Of a stretch of DNA of 64,000 nucleotides, positions 1 to 10,313 are shown in pieces. Numbering within the stretch: the stretch's first letter is position 1; every line of letters starts with the position of its first letter. The stretch comes from Endomychus coccineus. Its lineage: Eukaryota > Arthropoda > Insecta > Coleoptera > Endomychidae. The position numbers and the translations under genes are program-made. The stretch covers positions 6,271,205-6,335,204 of the forward strand of contig OY294069.1 of assembly GCA_958510875.1 (NCBI GenBank), in the 5' to 3' direction. A model generated the notes under the pieces. That model was not told where the DNA came from. It ran no database searches and was given only the letters and a program-made list of their open reading frames with translations.

Positions 1-76
1 AATTTCCGCTTCTGGGAATCGAACCCGAGTTTGTTGAGTTGAAGTCGAGTGACCTAGCCCCTAGACCACATCGCCG
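1..76 (-). repeat. tRNA-like SINE head or tRNA pseudogene, cut by the window edge
   Basis: On the minus strand this reads as a Glu-type tRNA relative: an A-box-like TGGTCTAGGGG about 7 nt in, and a perfect B-box GGTTCGATTCC followed by a short tail. The 5' strand GGCGATG does not pair with the 3' part (AGCGGAA), and the T stem is also imperfect, so a working tRNA is unlikely. A tRNA-derived SINE head or a tRNA pseudogene fits better. The window starts at its 3' side, so its body may lie outside. Confidence 0.5.
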
Positions 77-1567
77 TTTGTCATAAGCTGTAAAAGTGCT
101 GTGCAAATTCAAGTTTATTTCGATAATTGTTTTTGTTGTTGTTAAATTACCTCAAATTTACTAAAAGATTTAAATCGATTCAATATAAACTTTGGGAGTT
201 ACGATTTCTTTCAATTTTCTACCCTTCAGAAAAGGGTGTATTGATTATACGATTTTTCAGGAAAACAGCAAGGTCCATCACCGAACAACAAACAATTTTT
301 CGTCAAAATTTAAATATGATAGGACGTTTCGTTTTTGAGTTAACGTGTAGGCAAGTTTTGTGACGGACATCCAGACAGACACGGATTTTTTAAAGTTGCT
401 TAAAATTCGATATAAATACTATGGTGAAGGTATGTTTGTTCTAGTACCTTTTTTTATCGATTTCGAAATAGCAATCCGTGTGCAACAGAGATAAATAAAA
501 TAAAAACAATTTTTAATAAAAGGATATGTAACAAAATAATAATATATAAGTAATATACCTTCCAAATGTTACTATTTTATAAAGAAAATAGTACACATTA
601 TTGTAGCGAAAAACTTTATTATTATAAAACTCTAAAAGTTATTGTACAAATACAAGAAGTTATTGAGCATCAGATTCATCGGAAGTTGCAAGTTGGATTC
701 TAAGGGATTGTCACCGTTATTACTGTTTGTCAATTGCTATATATCGTCAACTTGTAAGGGCGTTTGATTCCCAACAATCCCTGTTTGTTTGACATACCTT
801 TTCAGAACATAGGTCGATGCAATTTGGATCAGTTGCATTAAATCTCGTAGAATTTGGATTTATACAATAACATCATAGTTTCATAATAAAATGTTTCTTC
901 AGTACAATAACTATTTTTCCAAAATAAGAATTCACCTTTTTATTTACACTCTGTTTTCTATATGAAAATATTCAATTTGAAAGATAAGTATATTACTCAT
1001 ATATTATCATTTTGTTACATAATTTGTCTTCCACTGAGCAGCTGCCTCTCGTGTAGCTCAACGCTTCACTGTTACGATTCGCTCGCTTGCTCTAATATTC
1101 GAATTTTAGCGCGACAAACATGAGTTATGACAGATTTTGCTTTGGAAACCTAATACCTGCGTGTTCGCAAGAAGATTTTCTTTATTTTAGTATCTGCCTC
1201 AACGGGAACACAGATGTGCCTAAAGACAACCTATATTTTCCTTATTCCTTATGCGTTTGTACTCTCGATTCGTACTGAATTGTTTGAGGAAATAAATAAG
1301 TGTGGGAATAAAAAATAATTTATTATGGGTAGTCTTGACCTGATACAATCAGACATCCCACTCTCGATTTGTTTACTTACATATTATGTTTGTTAAAAAA
1401 TACTTTTCTTCATTAAAATGTATGGATGGAGGTCGATCTTAGTTGGAATCTTGTACTATATTATATAGAACAATTTAATAATATGGCTTAAGATAATAAA
1501 ATACTTTCCAAGTTTTAGTATTGATGGCCGTAGAAAAATTATAGTATGCACTCGTTTTAATAAAGGC
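77..1567. other. No recognisable gene
   Basis: AT-rich sequence. The short ORF at 127-363 shows no family motif. A stretch near 225-240 (CCTTCAGAAAAGGGTG) and a GACGGACATCCAGACAGAC stretch near 362-380 look like pieces of dispersed invertebrate repeats, but I cannot assign them. Confidence 0.4.
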
Positions 1568-1580
1568 TAGCTCCACTCTT

Positions 1581-1627
1581 GCCTAATGATACTCGTGACT
1601 AAAATGCCGTTTATTAAACTTATTGCA
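1581..1627 (+). repeat. Short dispersed repeat, partner at 24730-24777
   Basis: About 47 bp reading CTCGTGACTAAAATGCCG with flanks, closely matched at 24730-24777 (CTCGTAACTTAAATGCCG). Both copies are in the same orientation and are followed by a TTATTGCAT/TTGTTGCAT stretch. The family is unidentified. It is probably the edge of a degraded mobile element. Confidence 0.45.
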
Positions 1628-2584
1628 TAATATATTATTAAATCTTAAATGTATGAAGGTAATGTTAATATAAAAGTGTATTGAAATGTACATGTCGAAC
1701 CAATTTAACTGGCTGCTATGGAAAGTTGTTGTTTGTAAAATTACATGTTGTTTCAAATTGGGTACTCCATTTGTGACAAACGCTTGATCCACTGGACGAA
1801 TACATAGTTTCAACGTTCTTGAGTGGTTTGACATTGGTGGTGCAATATTACTAAATTAAGAAGGCAATGGATTGCTTGTATGGAATGTACAGTCTTGTTC
1901 AATTGGGTATCAAGACATTCAAATTATCTGGAAATTTATAATAACTGGTTCTTGATAAATGGATTACGTAATCCGCAAAACAGCATTTTTCTACAGTTTT
2001 ATTTTCAGCTCTGGTTGGACGTATCTGTTTATTCGATTCAGCGCATAATGCAATTAATGCACTCTCAATAAATCTTGCAAACGAGGTTTTAACAGTTTTA
2101 ATTTTAATTAACACATATACACGAACACAGTATTCGCAACAAACTGCACTGGGTTGCAATAAATTTTATTAACTACGTACTTTCGCATCTCGGAAGTATA
2201 TGTCTTCATGAATATTCACATTTCACACTTCTCGCAAAAATATTCAATTAGTTTTGAATGGGGTTTTCATACAATATAATTTTCTGATCCATGTACTTTC
2301 ATTCTAGAAGTACTCGCCCATTAACTACCCAATAACTATTATCAATTTTATAATTTGAATACGATATGAAGATTATTTCGGGAATTTGAGAATTTTCTTG
2401 AGATAATTATTCTGAGAGCTTGTTGGCGTCATAATATTCGTATTAAAAATAATATTATACTGGATTACAACGCAATACTTAGTAAGAACGACAGGTTAGA
2501 TTGATTAGCATTCCTTCAGAACAATCAATTGATTAGTTTTCTTAGGAGACTTGATAGGTATATAGGTAGATGGAAACATATATC
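1628..2584. other. No recognisable gene
   Basis: AT-rich DNA. The overlapping small ORFs at 1880-2159 on both strands carry no motif that I recognise. Confidence 0.35.
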
Positions 2585-3110
2585 TGTTACATTTTTTTAT
2601 ACTTTAAGTACACGAGAGGGAAACCTATAATGTTCGAAAAACATCGTGTGACCACCGGTATGCTGGGTGAGGAGATGAGAATTCGAATTTTTTCGAACGT
2701 GAAGGTTACAGACATAGGGAAAGACCTCACAGGGTGAAGAGTTCCACAACTTTGCTGTTCGATAGAAAAATGAAGTTTGCTCGAACTCCAAATATGTGAA
2801 CAGTACTTTATGATAGGTCGCATCTCTGCTTTGCAGATTGTGAGTAGCTGCTGGGATGTAAAGTTCAAAGTATTCCAGTAAGTCATCCCGAACTGCATTC
2901 GTCCACTCAGAGCGTCCATGAACGTCACGGCCCTCAACATCGGGACCGTTACTGTTGGGCCTGACCCATCTCCCCTTGCTCCTCATTCGACGAAGGGCTG
3001 ATGTGGGAGGCCAATCTCTTGCAGCTCGGATCAAAAGGTGTACCCTCTGTCGGGTTGTTAGCCCAACATCGGGATGGTAAATTTGTCTTGAGCAAAAACA
3101 TTCCGAACAT
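2585..3110 (-). pseudogene. Jockey-like LINE (family X), 3' end of the RT ORF
   Basis: The minus strand encodes, across shifting frames, the RT thumb and tail of a non-LTR retrotransposon. A piece resembling NFTSQQLLTICKAEMRP and IIKYCSHIW lies near 2770-2870. It is followed near 2640-2770 by YRTAKLWNSSPCEVFPY and a tail ending FEHYRFPSRVLKV before a stop. The same tail recurs at 12470, 17660, 22405 and 44683, which defines one family ending in CTCTCGTGTA-type DNA. Several frameshifts make this copy dead. The Jockey assignment comes from the protein style and is inference. Upstream (2880-3110) the resemblance to the family fades. Confidence 0.7.
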
Positions 3111-4288
3111 CTATTTTTCATCTATTTAACATTTTACCGGTTACAAACAAAACAAACTCCCCTATTTCAGTTATGTTTTCGTTTCAATCCACATATGATA
3201 AACACTGTTATTTCAAAATCTCATATTTCTGCAACAGACTCCGTCGTAAAACACGGAAGTATGTTTTATTTAGGATAAGATAAACAACGTATTGTTGCTC
3301 TGATACTATTTTTTTAATTGCATCATTAACCAGCTAGTTTTAAATATTTGTTATCTCTTGTTTATTAATTTTTATGAGGGTACAGTATTGTATCAATATT
3401 AGGACAATAAGAAATGTCGTCTGACGTAGTAGGCCAATTTTGAATGAAATGTGTATGAAGTTGTTCATTAATAACTCCCTGGTTTTTCGAAACATTTAAC
3501 TGAAACTCGGTACGAATTTTTGTATTATTCTGGTAAAAAAATTATGAGGTCAAACGAAGGTGAGTGGGGGCGCTGTACCTTTGCCCCCTCAACTTTATGC
3601 TCCCCTTGGCTGTGGTTCAATAACACAAATTTTTAGTTCGAACAGTTATTTTTATACATCTTTTGGCTCTTATTGAATGTTGACCTAGGATTTAATTTAC
3701 GTATGGTTAATTATGGTACCAAGAGCACGATACTAACCAGAAATAACTGGTTTGATCTGAACCGGGCACAGACTCTTCTATTTCAAAGCTTCCAATATAC
3801 GTAGTATATGTGTGAGGGAAGTAATGTAAGGGTTCAAAAAAATATTTTTTTTTTCAACCATTTCTGAATCGACTATTTTTGACATGATATCTGGGTTACG
3901 GGCGTAACACACTGTGGAGACAGAAGGGGCAATATTATAATTGGTGACAATTAAATGAGTTTCTCTTTGTTCCAATACACAGTTAGTCATGAAGCACAAA
4001 GAATCGCGGAGAGCATGGCAAAATTTTGAACGGCATCTTAATTAACTGACAGGAGTCATCAAGCTAATCGTAATTAACCTGTCGCTCAACTTTCAGACCC
4101 TGACAAGTTCATTCAAGAAATTTCGATGTAAGCTATACATAATGTGATAACTGCCACAAACGTCAATTGTTGTCAGCAGGTCATGGCTTGTATTGCACAA
4201 AGAAACTGAACAAATTTTATATATTGAGTCGTTGGATATTTCTGTTGGAAGAGAAAAAGTAGGCATACGGATTTAGTGTCACATTATG
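3111..4288. other. No recognisable gene
   Basis: AT-rich. A short GC-richer patch near 3565-3605 (GAGTGGGGGCGCTG) has no identifiable role. The ORF at 3778-3999 on the minus strand has no recognisable motif. Confidence 0.35.
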
Positions 4289-4366
4289 ATGAAGTAATAG
4301 GGAAGCGGGGGGACATATTTAAACATATTTTTGACATTTACCGCCTCTCCCTATCTTGAGAGGCGA
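4289..4366 (+). repeat. Left member of a 2.8-kb-spaced inverted repeat
   Basis: About 78 bp starting GTGAAGTAATAGG-like (GATGAAGTAATAGGG) and containing CATATTTTTGACATT, followed by a short hairpin-forming segment (CGCCTCTCC and GAGAGGCG). The reverse complement of 7050-7133 matches in the same order: GAAGTAATAGG, CATATTTTTGACATT, then another small hairpin. The transposase remnant at 5690-6140 lies between the two, so they are probably (sub)terminal inverted repeats of one old DNA transposon. Confidence 0.5.
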
Positions 4367-5689
4367 TGAGTAACTTTGGCTTTTTAAATATGTGTGCAAA
4401 AAATGTTCTTTGGCCTTTTTTGGTTACGGAACTATGATATATTAGGTTATAAAATACAAAAAAAATACCAACAATTAAATTCCAACTTATTTATCGTCTG
4501 TCATAGTTGAGAAATTGATCGAAATGTTCCCCTTACACTCTCAAACACTTTCTCACTCTGTTTCTAAATCAGCGGATGCTGCTTTTCATATCATCTAAAT
4601 TTGAAGGTGCAATTGCCATCACTTTTGTAGCAAAGTTGTCTTATTAATCATCAATAAGAATTCATTTGGATATCAAACAAGCTGCTAAGATTCAAGCTCG
4701 TTCTAGGAACACCCATGAATGTTTCTTTTTATTACTAACAAGTCAAGTATAGGAGTTCATTTCTTAGTACGACCGTTCCGTCAATTAATACAGTTTGTTC
4801 TTTGTATCTGTGGGACGAAAACGAGATGTAACGTTTCTGAATCCTTGTCAAGGAAGGGTCAATATAATTTGTAAAATATCGACAAAGTCGAATAGGTTCC
4901 TCACAGTTCCAATAGGAAATAAATTGAGTATTCAGCAGAAAAGGGCCTGAAGAAAACAAGTGCCTTTCACGATACTGTTAGCTGAGATATTTTTTATTAT
5001 CAGAATCGAAACGGCAGGTTGATCGCCTGCTATGGTTTGAACACGATTTTCCTTTGAAGCTACAAATTACTCACGTGACACGTGCAGGACACGGTCGTTT
5101 CTTATGAAACATATAATTAGAATATTGACTTGTTATAATTTTCATTCATACTTAAATTCAAGGAAGTTTAAATAAAGTCATAAAATTAAGGCCCCCGTCA
5201 ACAAAAATAGAACAGTTCTTTTATATCCAGCCCACAAGACGGGGCAAACATCTCTCTCATTGGATAGAATTTACTATCCCCAAACATATTGGGCAAAGAG
5301 GAGTGGCTACCCAAGCTAATGAAAAATCAAACTCACCACAAAGATTGAGTTATATTTTCTAACTTCAATTTTTCTTTAGAGAAATAACGTGGCTCTTTGT
5401 CATTTTCAATTAGTTTCTTCAGTGTATTTTTGGTAAGGAGTTTCTTCTCTGTTTCATTCAAGTTCCATTTCAATAATACATTCAAATTAGTTCATTCAGT
5501 TTCGATCCCCTAGGTTCATTCTGGTTGAGGAATTAATTAATAATCTCAGTTTTATTTTTCTTTTTTTAGTTAATTTAGATTACCTAGGTTGTCTTATTTG
5601 AGTTAAGGTTTTAATCTTATTTTTATTCTTGTTAGAAATAAAGTTAATTATAATATTCTTCCATTATCTGTCGTCATAATCATTGGTTT
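4367..5689. other. No recognisable gene; interior of a probable old transposon
   Basis: No motif-bearing ORF. 5180-5330 is moderately GC-richer and 5440-5690 is T-rich, with a GAAATAAAGTTAA stretch that could be a poly(A) signal. I could not tie either to a family. Confidence 0.3.
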
Positions 5690-6140
5690 GTTGTTTTTTA
5701 ACGGTAAATAGACATAATATGCACTATTGGACGGAGAAAAATACCCACTGGGTCTATCGACCATGGATTGATGATGTCAATTGTGGTACAATCGGGATAG
5801 AGCTATTGACCGCATTTCTTTGAAGGGCATTCAAATGTACATTTCGAGAAGCCAATTACTCCAATTATTAAACCAAAACGGAAATCATGACATGTAGTTT
5901 CAACAAGATGGAGCTCCACCCCATTATACAATGGAGGCCAGTAATTATTTGAATGGAATATTTGGGAACAGGTAGATTGGTCGAACTGGTCCAGTCAAAT
6001 TGCCTGCTAAGTCACCGGATTTGACCTCCCTTGATCATTCCTTTTAGAGTATCATAAAGGACAAAGTGATGGCGAATGCACCTACAACACGTTAGATGAT
6101 ATGAAAAACAGAATCCGCTTTGCCTTTTCATTAGTGAAAT
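5690..6140 (+). pseudogene. DDE transposase remnant, DUF4817/DDE_3 type
   Basis: The plus strand, with stops and frameshifts, encodes the C-terminal half of a Tc1/mariner-superfamily transposase of the kind often found with an N-terminal DUF4817-like helix-turn-helix. At about 5896 it reads FQQDGAPPHYTMEASNYL, which includes the second catalytic Asp. At 5980-6060 it reads GPVKLPAKSPDLTSLDHSF, which includes the third-acidic-residue region (SPDLTSLD). At 6095-6130 it reads DDMKNRIRFAFS. In-frame stops after FGNR and around 6047 make it non-functional. It is related to, but distinct from, the element at 57930-59768. Confidence 0.75.
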
Positions 6141-6647
6141 GTAAAGGTGGGTATAGATATGCGAGCCGAACGGTTCGCGAGCCGCTTGTGAACCGCTTGT
6201 TAAAACCATTCATTACAACGAACTTCCAACGATCCATGGGATAACAACAAACCTCTAATTAGCGGAAGTTAGTGGTCAGCCGCCGTTGCCGTTTTAATGT
6301 CATATTGGTGCGGTTCTATTGATGGCTAGTTTGTGTAAAAAGAAGAGGAAATAACGGCGTTGCACACAGCCTGTATAAAGGACGCACATTCCTGGATGTC
6401 GTTTTGAATTGAGGAGTGTAGGTATGAGTATTATTATGGTTGGCAATTACTCCGACAGTACTCATTCAATGACAGCTACCTGATTCTTATATATTTCAAT
6501 AGAACTGACTGAGAAATGTTTTTGGTAAGTATAAACAAGTTTGAGAATTATTTGCCTAATTGTCCACAATTTCGTGTAAGTACATTAAGAAATATATAAT
6601 TAAATTTTCTAAATTATAAAGATAACTTAGATAACGTAAAACATGTA

Positions 6648-6719
6648 ACCGTAGGCGGGATTCGAACCCTTATTGCTGGATATCTAGTCCAGCGTGTTTA
6701 CCAATTACACAACTTTGGT
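6648..6719 (-). repeat. tRNA-like sequence (SINE head or pseudogene), 72 nt
   Basis: The minus strand has tRNA layout and length: a D arm GTGT-AATTGGTAA-ACAC, an anticodon arm CTGGA-CTAGATA-TCCAG with a 7-nt loop (AGA in the anticodon position), and a perfect B-box GGTTCGAATCC. The acceptor strands ACCAAAG and CTACGGT pair at only four or so of seven positions, and the T stem is weak. I therefore call it tRNA-derived, not a proven tRNA. A SINE body, if any, would extend below 6648. Confidence 0.55.
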
Positions 6720-7049
6720 CATTGTGTTTATCAATGATCTACTATCGATCAGCGTCAGTGTGCCTTGAGACAACTGATCCATAACTATTGAATTAAAAAA
6801 GCAAACAGAATAGCTGTCAACTGAGAACCTTCCTTCTTGATCTTAATGTTAATATTTAAGGAGTAAACCATAGTTTGTGAAACCATTGTTTGATAAAGCC
6901 ACTATGTGATGAAACATGACACATTTTGCTTGATAAAAACGAATATTTTAAAATTTATTACGAGTGTATTTTTTATTAAAACTATATAAATGGGTATATT
7001 CCATTTTTTTCATTTATTTCTGATTCATTCTATTCATCCCAACAAAACA
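6720..7049. other. No recognisable gene
   Basis: AT-rich spacer between the tRNA-like sequence and the right inverted repeat. No motif found. Confidence 0.3.
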
Positions 7050-7133
7050 TCCAACCTCCCTTCAAAATAAGGAGGAGGGTTAATGTCAAAAATATGTGTA
7101 TTTAAGTTCCTTTGTGTACCTATTACTTCACCA
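7050..7133 (-). repeat. Right member of the inverted repeat paired with 4289-4366
   Basis: The reverse complement carries GGTGAAGTAATAGG, then CACATATTTTTGACATTAA, then a CCTCC..GGAGG hairpin. This is the same order as at 4289-4366. Just outside it, at 7176-7193, the reverse complement reads TTATACAGGATGACCG, which resembles the TATACAGGGTG-type ends of insect mariner-like elements. Confidence 0.5.
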
Positions 7134-7829
7134 ATTTTTTTAGCTGTTTTCGATATATATTAACTCTTTAAAACGGTCATCCTGTATAAAATAAAGCTTC
7201 GAAACAATATCAACTTGACCCGTCACGTTGGTCTACTGAATTTCGAGCGAACGACATTATATTTCATTGAAATTTCGATTGCTTATACGAAGATATTGCA
7301 TTTCCAGCAACATGGAAAACAGATATGCAGTATATGACACACAACACCGTACCCTCTGGAAAGTTTATTAGAATTTGATGCTAATTTCATGCATACCGCC
7401 CCCATTCTATCTGGCTCTATATGATTCTACGATGATATACGAGTATGGGGAAATATCTTAAGTTCCGGATGCTAATCTCTGGTACGACTATGTTAGTTAT
7501 TTTACTTTTTGTTTCGTCCTTCCAACTTGATGTGTATTTAATGCGATTTCAGGCAAACTCCACTTGTTTGAATTACTGGTAACTCTTTGTTTTCATGAAA
7601 TTGATTTTTATGTATAAACTTTTCTGGGGAGATGGCGCTTACCCTTAGGCACTTCGATATTATAATATCCGAGCTATATATTTGCATTTTAACCTTTCTC
7701 TGAAAGGACGATTGTTACATTCAGTGGCGCGTTGAAGTTTTCGATTAGATTTGTATTATTCAATTTCCAACTCAAAGTAAAAGTTTTCATCACATTCAGC
7801 TTCCTTTAACAGAAAAAAAAAAATCTCTG

Positions 7830-8070
7830 AGCTTCCTTACTACTATGATGATATCACTTTTATTTGTATTGCGTTATTACACCATCTTCAGAAGATATTC
7901 AAATACAATTAAAATACATAACTAAAATACTTATCGGTCATTCATGAACTTGAAGGAATATTACTATAGGATTACATGATGGGTAATGTGGATTTGCTTG
8001 GTTATAGCAGAGTATATAAGCTAGTCCTGACAATAATTCGGAAATAAATACATGAAATAGCATCAAATTA
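7830..8070 (-). repeat. Dispersed repeat, partner at 49930-50230
   Basis: This block and 49930-50230 share in order TCACTTTTATTTGTA, a CGTTATTACRCCATCT segment, CATTCATGAACTT, TATAGGATTACATG, GACAATAA and GAAATAAATACAT, with small indels. On the minus strand both hold CTGMAGATGGYGTAATAACG, reminiscent of the core and second stem of Penelope-associated hammerhead motifs. A Penelope terminal repeat is therefore a plausible identity, though not proven. Confidence 0.5.
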
Positions 8071-8084
8071 TACATAAATTCTCG

Positions 8085-8750
8085 GGAAATAGATCACACT
8101 AACATATATGTTTATTATTTCCGTCTTAAGTACGTTTCGACCTCACGACCCTCATAAGACGATGTATCAAAACTAATCACGTCTGAAACGGGGTCTCTTA
8201 AAACTAATAGTATCAAGCACAAAGCGTTGTTATCGCAATAATTTCAATAAAAAATGCCTAAGTTACCGAAACGAACAAAGACAGGAGTAATCAAAATTGT
8301 AACATATAATTATATGAACATATACCAAAAAAACGCTGCAAAGCAATTTTTCCAGAGTAACTGAACTCGTCTTCTGTAATGTGAGAATTACACTGACGAA
8401 ACAACCAGATATTGAAGATTTATGAGGTGATATGAAAAGGTTGTTAGACCTTATCAAAAGATATTAATTTTTTCAGCATTCAAACTAAAATATACTTTTA
8501 ACGTTATAAATACGTATGTAGGAATTTGCAAGGGCCTAATTAAATTAAATTTGTATAAATTTGACTTAATGATTGAACGTCCGTTCTGTGTTTTACAGAC
8601 CTAGAGTCACGTCTCATGTGAATCTACTCCAGAATAGATGTTTCATAATAATTGGTTTCTTTAACTAGAATAATAACTTTTTTGTAATCCAACTGATGGT
8701 TATATTCAAAACAGTTTGATACGGGTGGTGGAAGTTGTTGCTTCTAGTAC
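8085..8750 (-). mobile_element. Penelope-like element 3' end with GIY-YIG tail and hammerhead-like motif
   Basis: On the minus strand, 8750 to about 8600 encodes the end of a GIY-YIG-type domain: CFEYNHQLDYKKV, then KETNYYETSILE, an in-frame stop, and RRDSRSVKHRTDVQSLS. The matching piece at 9700-9858 reads ETNYYKRSTLEMIHI and ends SQIYTDLIN before a TAA. A long 3' UTR follows and then the hammerhead-like motif at 8161-8122. The element ends near 8085. It is a 5'-truncated dead insertion of the family seen also at 9640, 16648 and 61800. Confidence 0.75.
8122..8161 (-). ncRNA. Degenerate hammerhead-ribozyme motif (PLE copy A)
   Basis: The minus strand reads CGTCTT, ATGA, a GGGTC-GTGA-GGTC hairpin, GAAA, CGTACT, T, AAGACG. 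Stem I (CGTCTT/AAGACG, 6 bp) is perfect. The CTG of the CTGATGA core is lost and stem II is weakened, so this copy should be inactive. The identity rests on alignment with the better copies at 10213, 17156 and 61875. Confidence 0.55.
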
Positions 8751-9039
8751 TACACTTATAATCATATATTTTTGTTTGTAAATATTCAACATAAAATAAC
8801 AGCCTACACTAGTGTCATACAGATTACTCAACGTGCTCAGTTTAAAGGTAAGTTAAGGAGATTTTTAATCTCTTCTGCCTTTTACTCGGTCGAAGAATAT
8901 TCCGTTCTATGTATCACTTATGTACCCTTGGAGCGAATAAATAGTATTCTAAAAAAAAAAAAAATTTCGATGAAGTGAATATCATTAAGCGAATCGCGGT
9001 AAATAATCGTTCAATCAATTAAACAATCAGAACGAAAGC

Positions 9040-9560
9040 GCGGACACTAGACCGCTTGATTGGGTCCATTGTGCGCCCTTTGATACCAATACTCAGTCCA
9101 GCCTAAGGCAGTGCTGAAGGCTAGGATTCTGAATGGACTGATGTCTTTACGTTCTCAGGTGTCATATATACGTTGCCGATGTGTTGTTACCTAAGAGAAG
9201 CCAAGGCTGCATATTCTGAAAGGATATGAGAGGCAGTTTCGTTCGCTTCTACGCATCTACTACAACCTGGGTCATCAACGATACCCATTAAGTGTAAATG
9301 TTTACTCAGATGACAGACTGGGGCTCCGCTAGACTCGCCAGTCTTAGACCCGTCTGTGAACTACACGAGTCCTCCTGACGGAAGTGGCCCGCAGTTCTTA
9401 TCCTCCCAGTTCGTCCTCTGGGTAATGAGGACGTCGCATCTCAGAAGGAGTAACAGTCCCTGCCCCTCACAACGTCTGAATAGTTCGAACACTTCCGCAG
9501 AGGGAGGATTGTTAGAGCCATAGGGGAAATAATGGTTACTCTTTAGGCCTAATAGATCGG
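9040..9560 (-). pseudogene. RNase H-bearing LINE (family Y), C-terminal remnant
   Basis: The minus strand encodes, in one frame near 9340-9180, a DGSKTGESSGAPV piece that matches the first motif of a LINE RNase H domain. It runs directly into DPGCSRCVEANETASHI, a C-x2-C...H zinc-binding tail. The central RNase H region is absent, so the copy is internally deleted. The end (GGGCGCACAATGGACC, about 9060-9090) is the reverse complement of the end of the plus-strand copy at 19862. The GC content is higher than the surroundings. Family Y belongs to the RNase H-containing I/R1-like groups by inference. Confidence 0.65.
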
Positions 9561-9639
9561 ATCCTATATAAAAAACGATACAATTTAGCTATCAACGAAG
9601 TGTCTTCTACAATAGAAGGAAACTATTCTTATGTTGGTA

Positions 9640-10313
9640 TCAAATATATGGGGCCGCTAGCTAGTAAAAACGGATCAACTGACATAGAAGTAGTTTCATT
9701 AATAATAAATTGGATTCAACTTAAACAGAACTGAAGAAACCAATTATTATAAAAGATCCACTCTAGAGATGATTCACATAATACGTGACTCGAAATCTAT
9801 AAATCGTAGAGCTGGCGTTCAATCATTAAGTCAGATTTATACTGATTTGATCAATTAAGACCCTTGCAAATTCCTACATGCGTCTTTATAATGATTTTCG
9901 GTAGAATGCTCAAATACCAATATTTCTAATAAGGTTTGACAACCTTTTTCTATCACCTCATGAATCTTCAACATCTGATTCGGAAGTGGATACTTGAGCG
10001 TTATATTTTTGATTTCAGTCGTATTTCAAACGGTGCTTTGAAATGACATCATACGAAAATTGCTAACCAGTGAATTCTTGATTCATATACTTGAAACATT
10101 AATGTGTTACAATTTCGATAACTCGTGGGCATTTTTAATTGGCATTGTTGCGATAAGGATGCTTTGTCCTTAATACAATTAGCTTTAAGAAATCCCGTGT
10201 TAGAAATTGATACGTGCTCTGATGATGGTCGTGAGACCGAAACGTACGTGAAAACGAAAATAATGAACATATGTGTTAGTGTGACCTATTTACCCCAGAG
10301 TTCATATATAATT
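9640..10313 (+). mobile_element. Penelope-like element 3' end with intact C-terminus and hammerhead-like motif
   Basis: From about 9730 one frame reads EETNYYKRSTLEMIHI, IRDSKSINRR and AGVQSLSQIYTDLIN and stops at TAA 9856-9858. This is the C-terminus of the GIY-YIG endonuclease part of a Penelope-like protein. A roughly 355-nt 3' UTR precedes the hammerhead-like motif at 10213-10256, and about 55 nt follow to the end (CCCCAGAGTTCATATATAAT). The same arrangement appears in the copies at 8085 (minus), 16648 (plus) and 61800 (minus). The RT is missing, so this is a 5'-truncated insertion. Confidence 0.78.
10213..10256 (+). ncRNA. Hammerhead-ribozyme-like motif (PLE copy B)
   Basis: In order: CGTGCT, the complete core CTGATGA (10219-10225), one extra T, stem-loop GGTC-GTGA-GACC, GAAA (10239-10242), a small palindromic stem ACG-TA-CGT, then G and AAAACG. 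Stem I has mismatches in this copy. The residue at the usual cleavage position is G, where hammerheads need A, C or U, so self-cleavage of this copy is doubtful. The extra T between core and stem II is a deviation from the textbook fold. Penelope-like elements are known to carry hammerhead ribozymes near their ends. Confidence 0.65.

Noticed and set aside
6648..6719. A functional tRNA gene
   Set aside because: Acceptor and T stems are broken although the other arms look normal.
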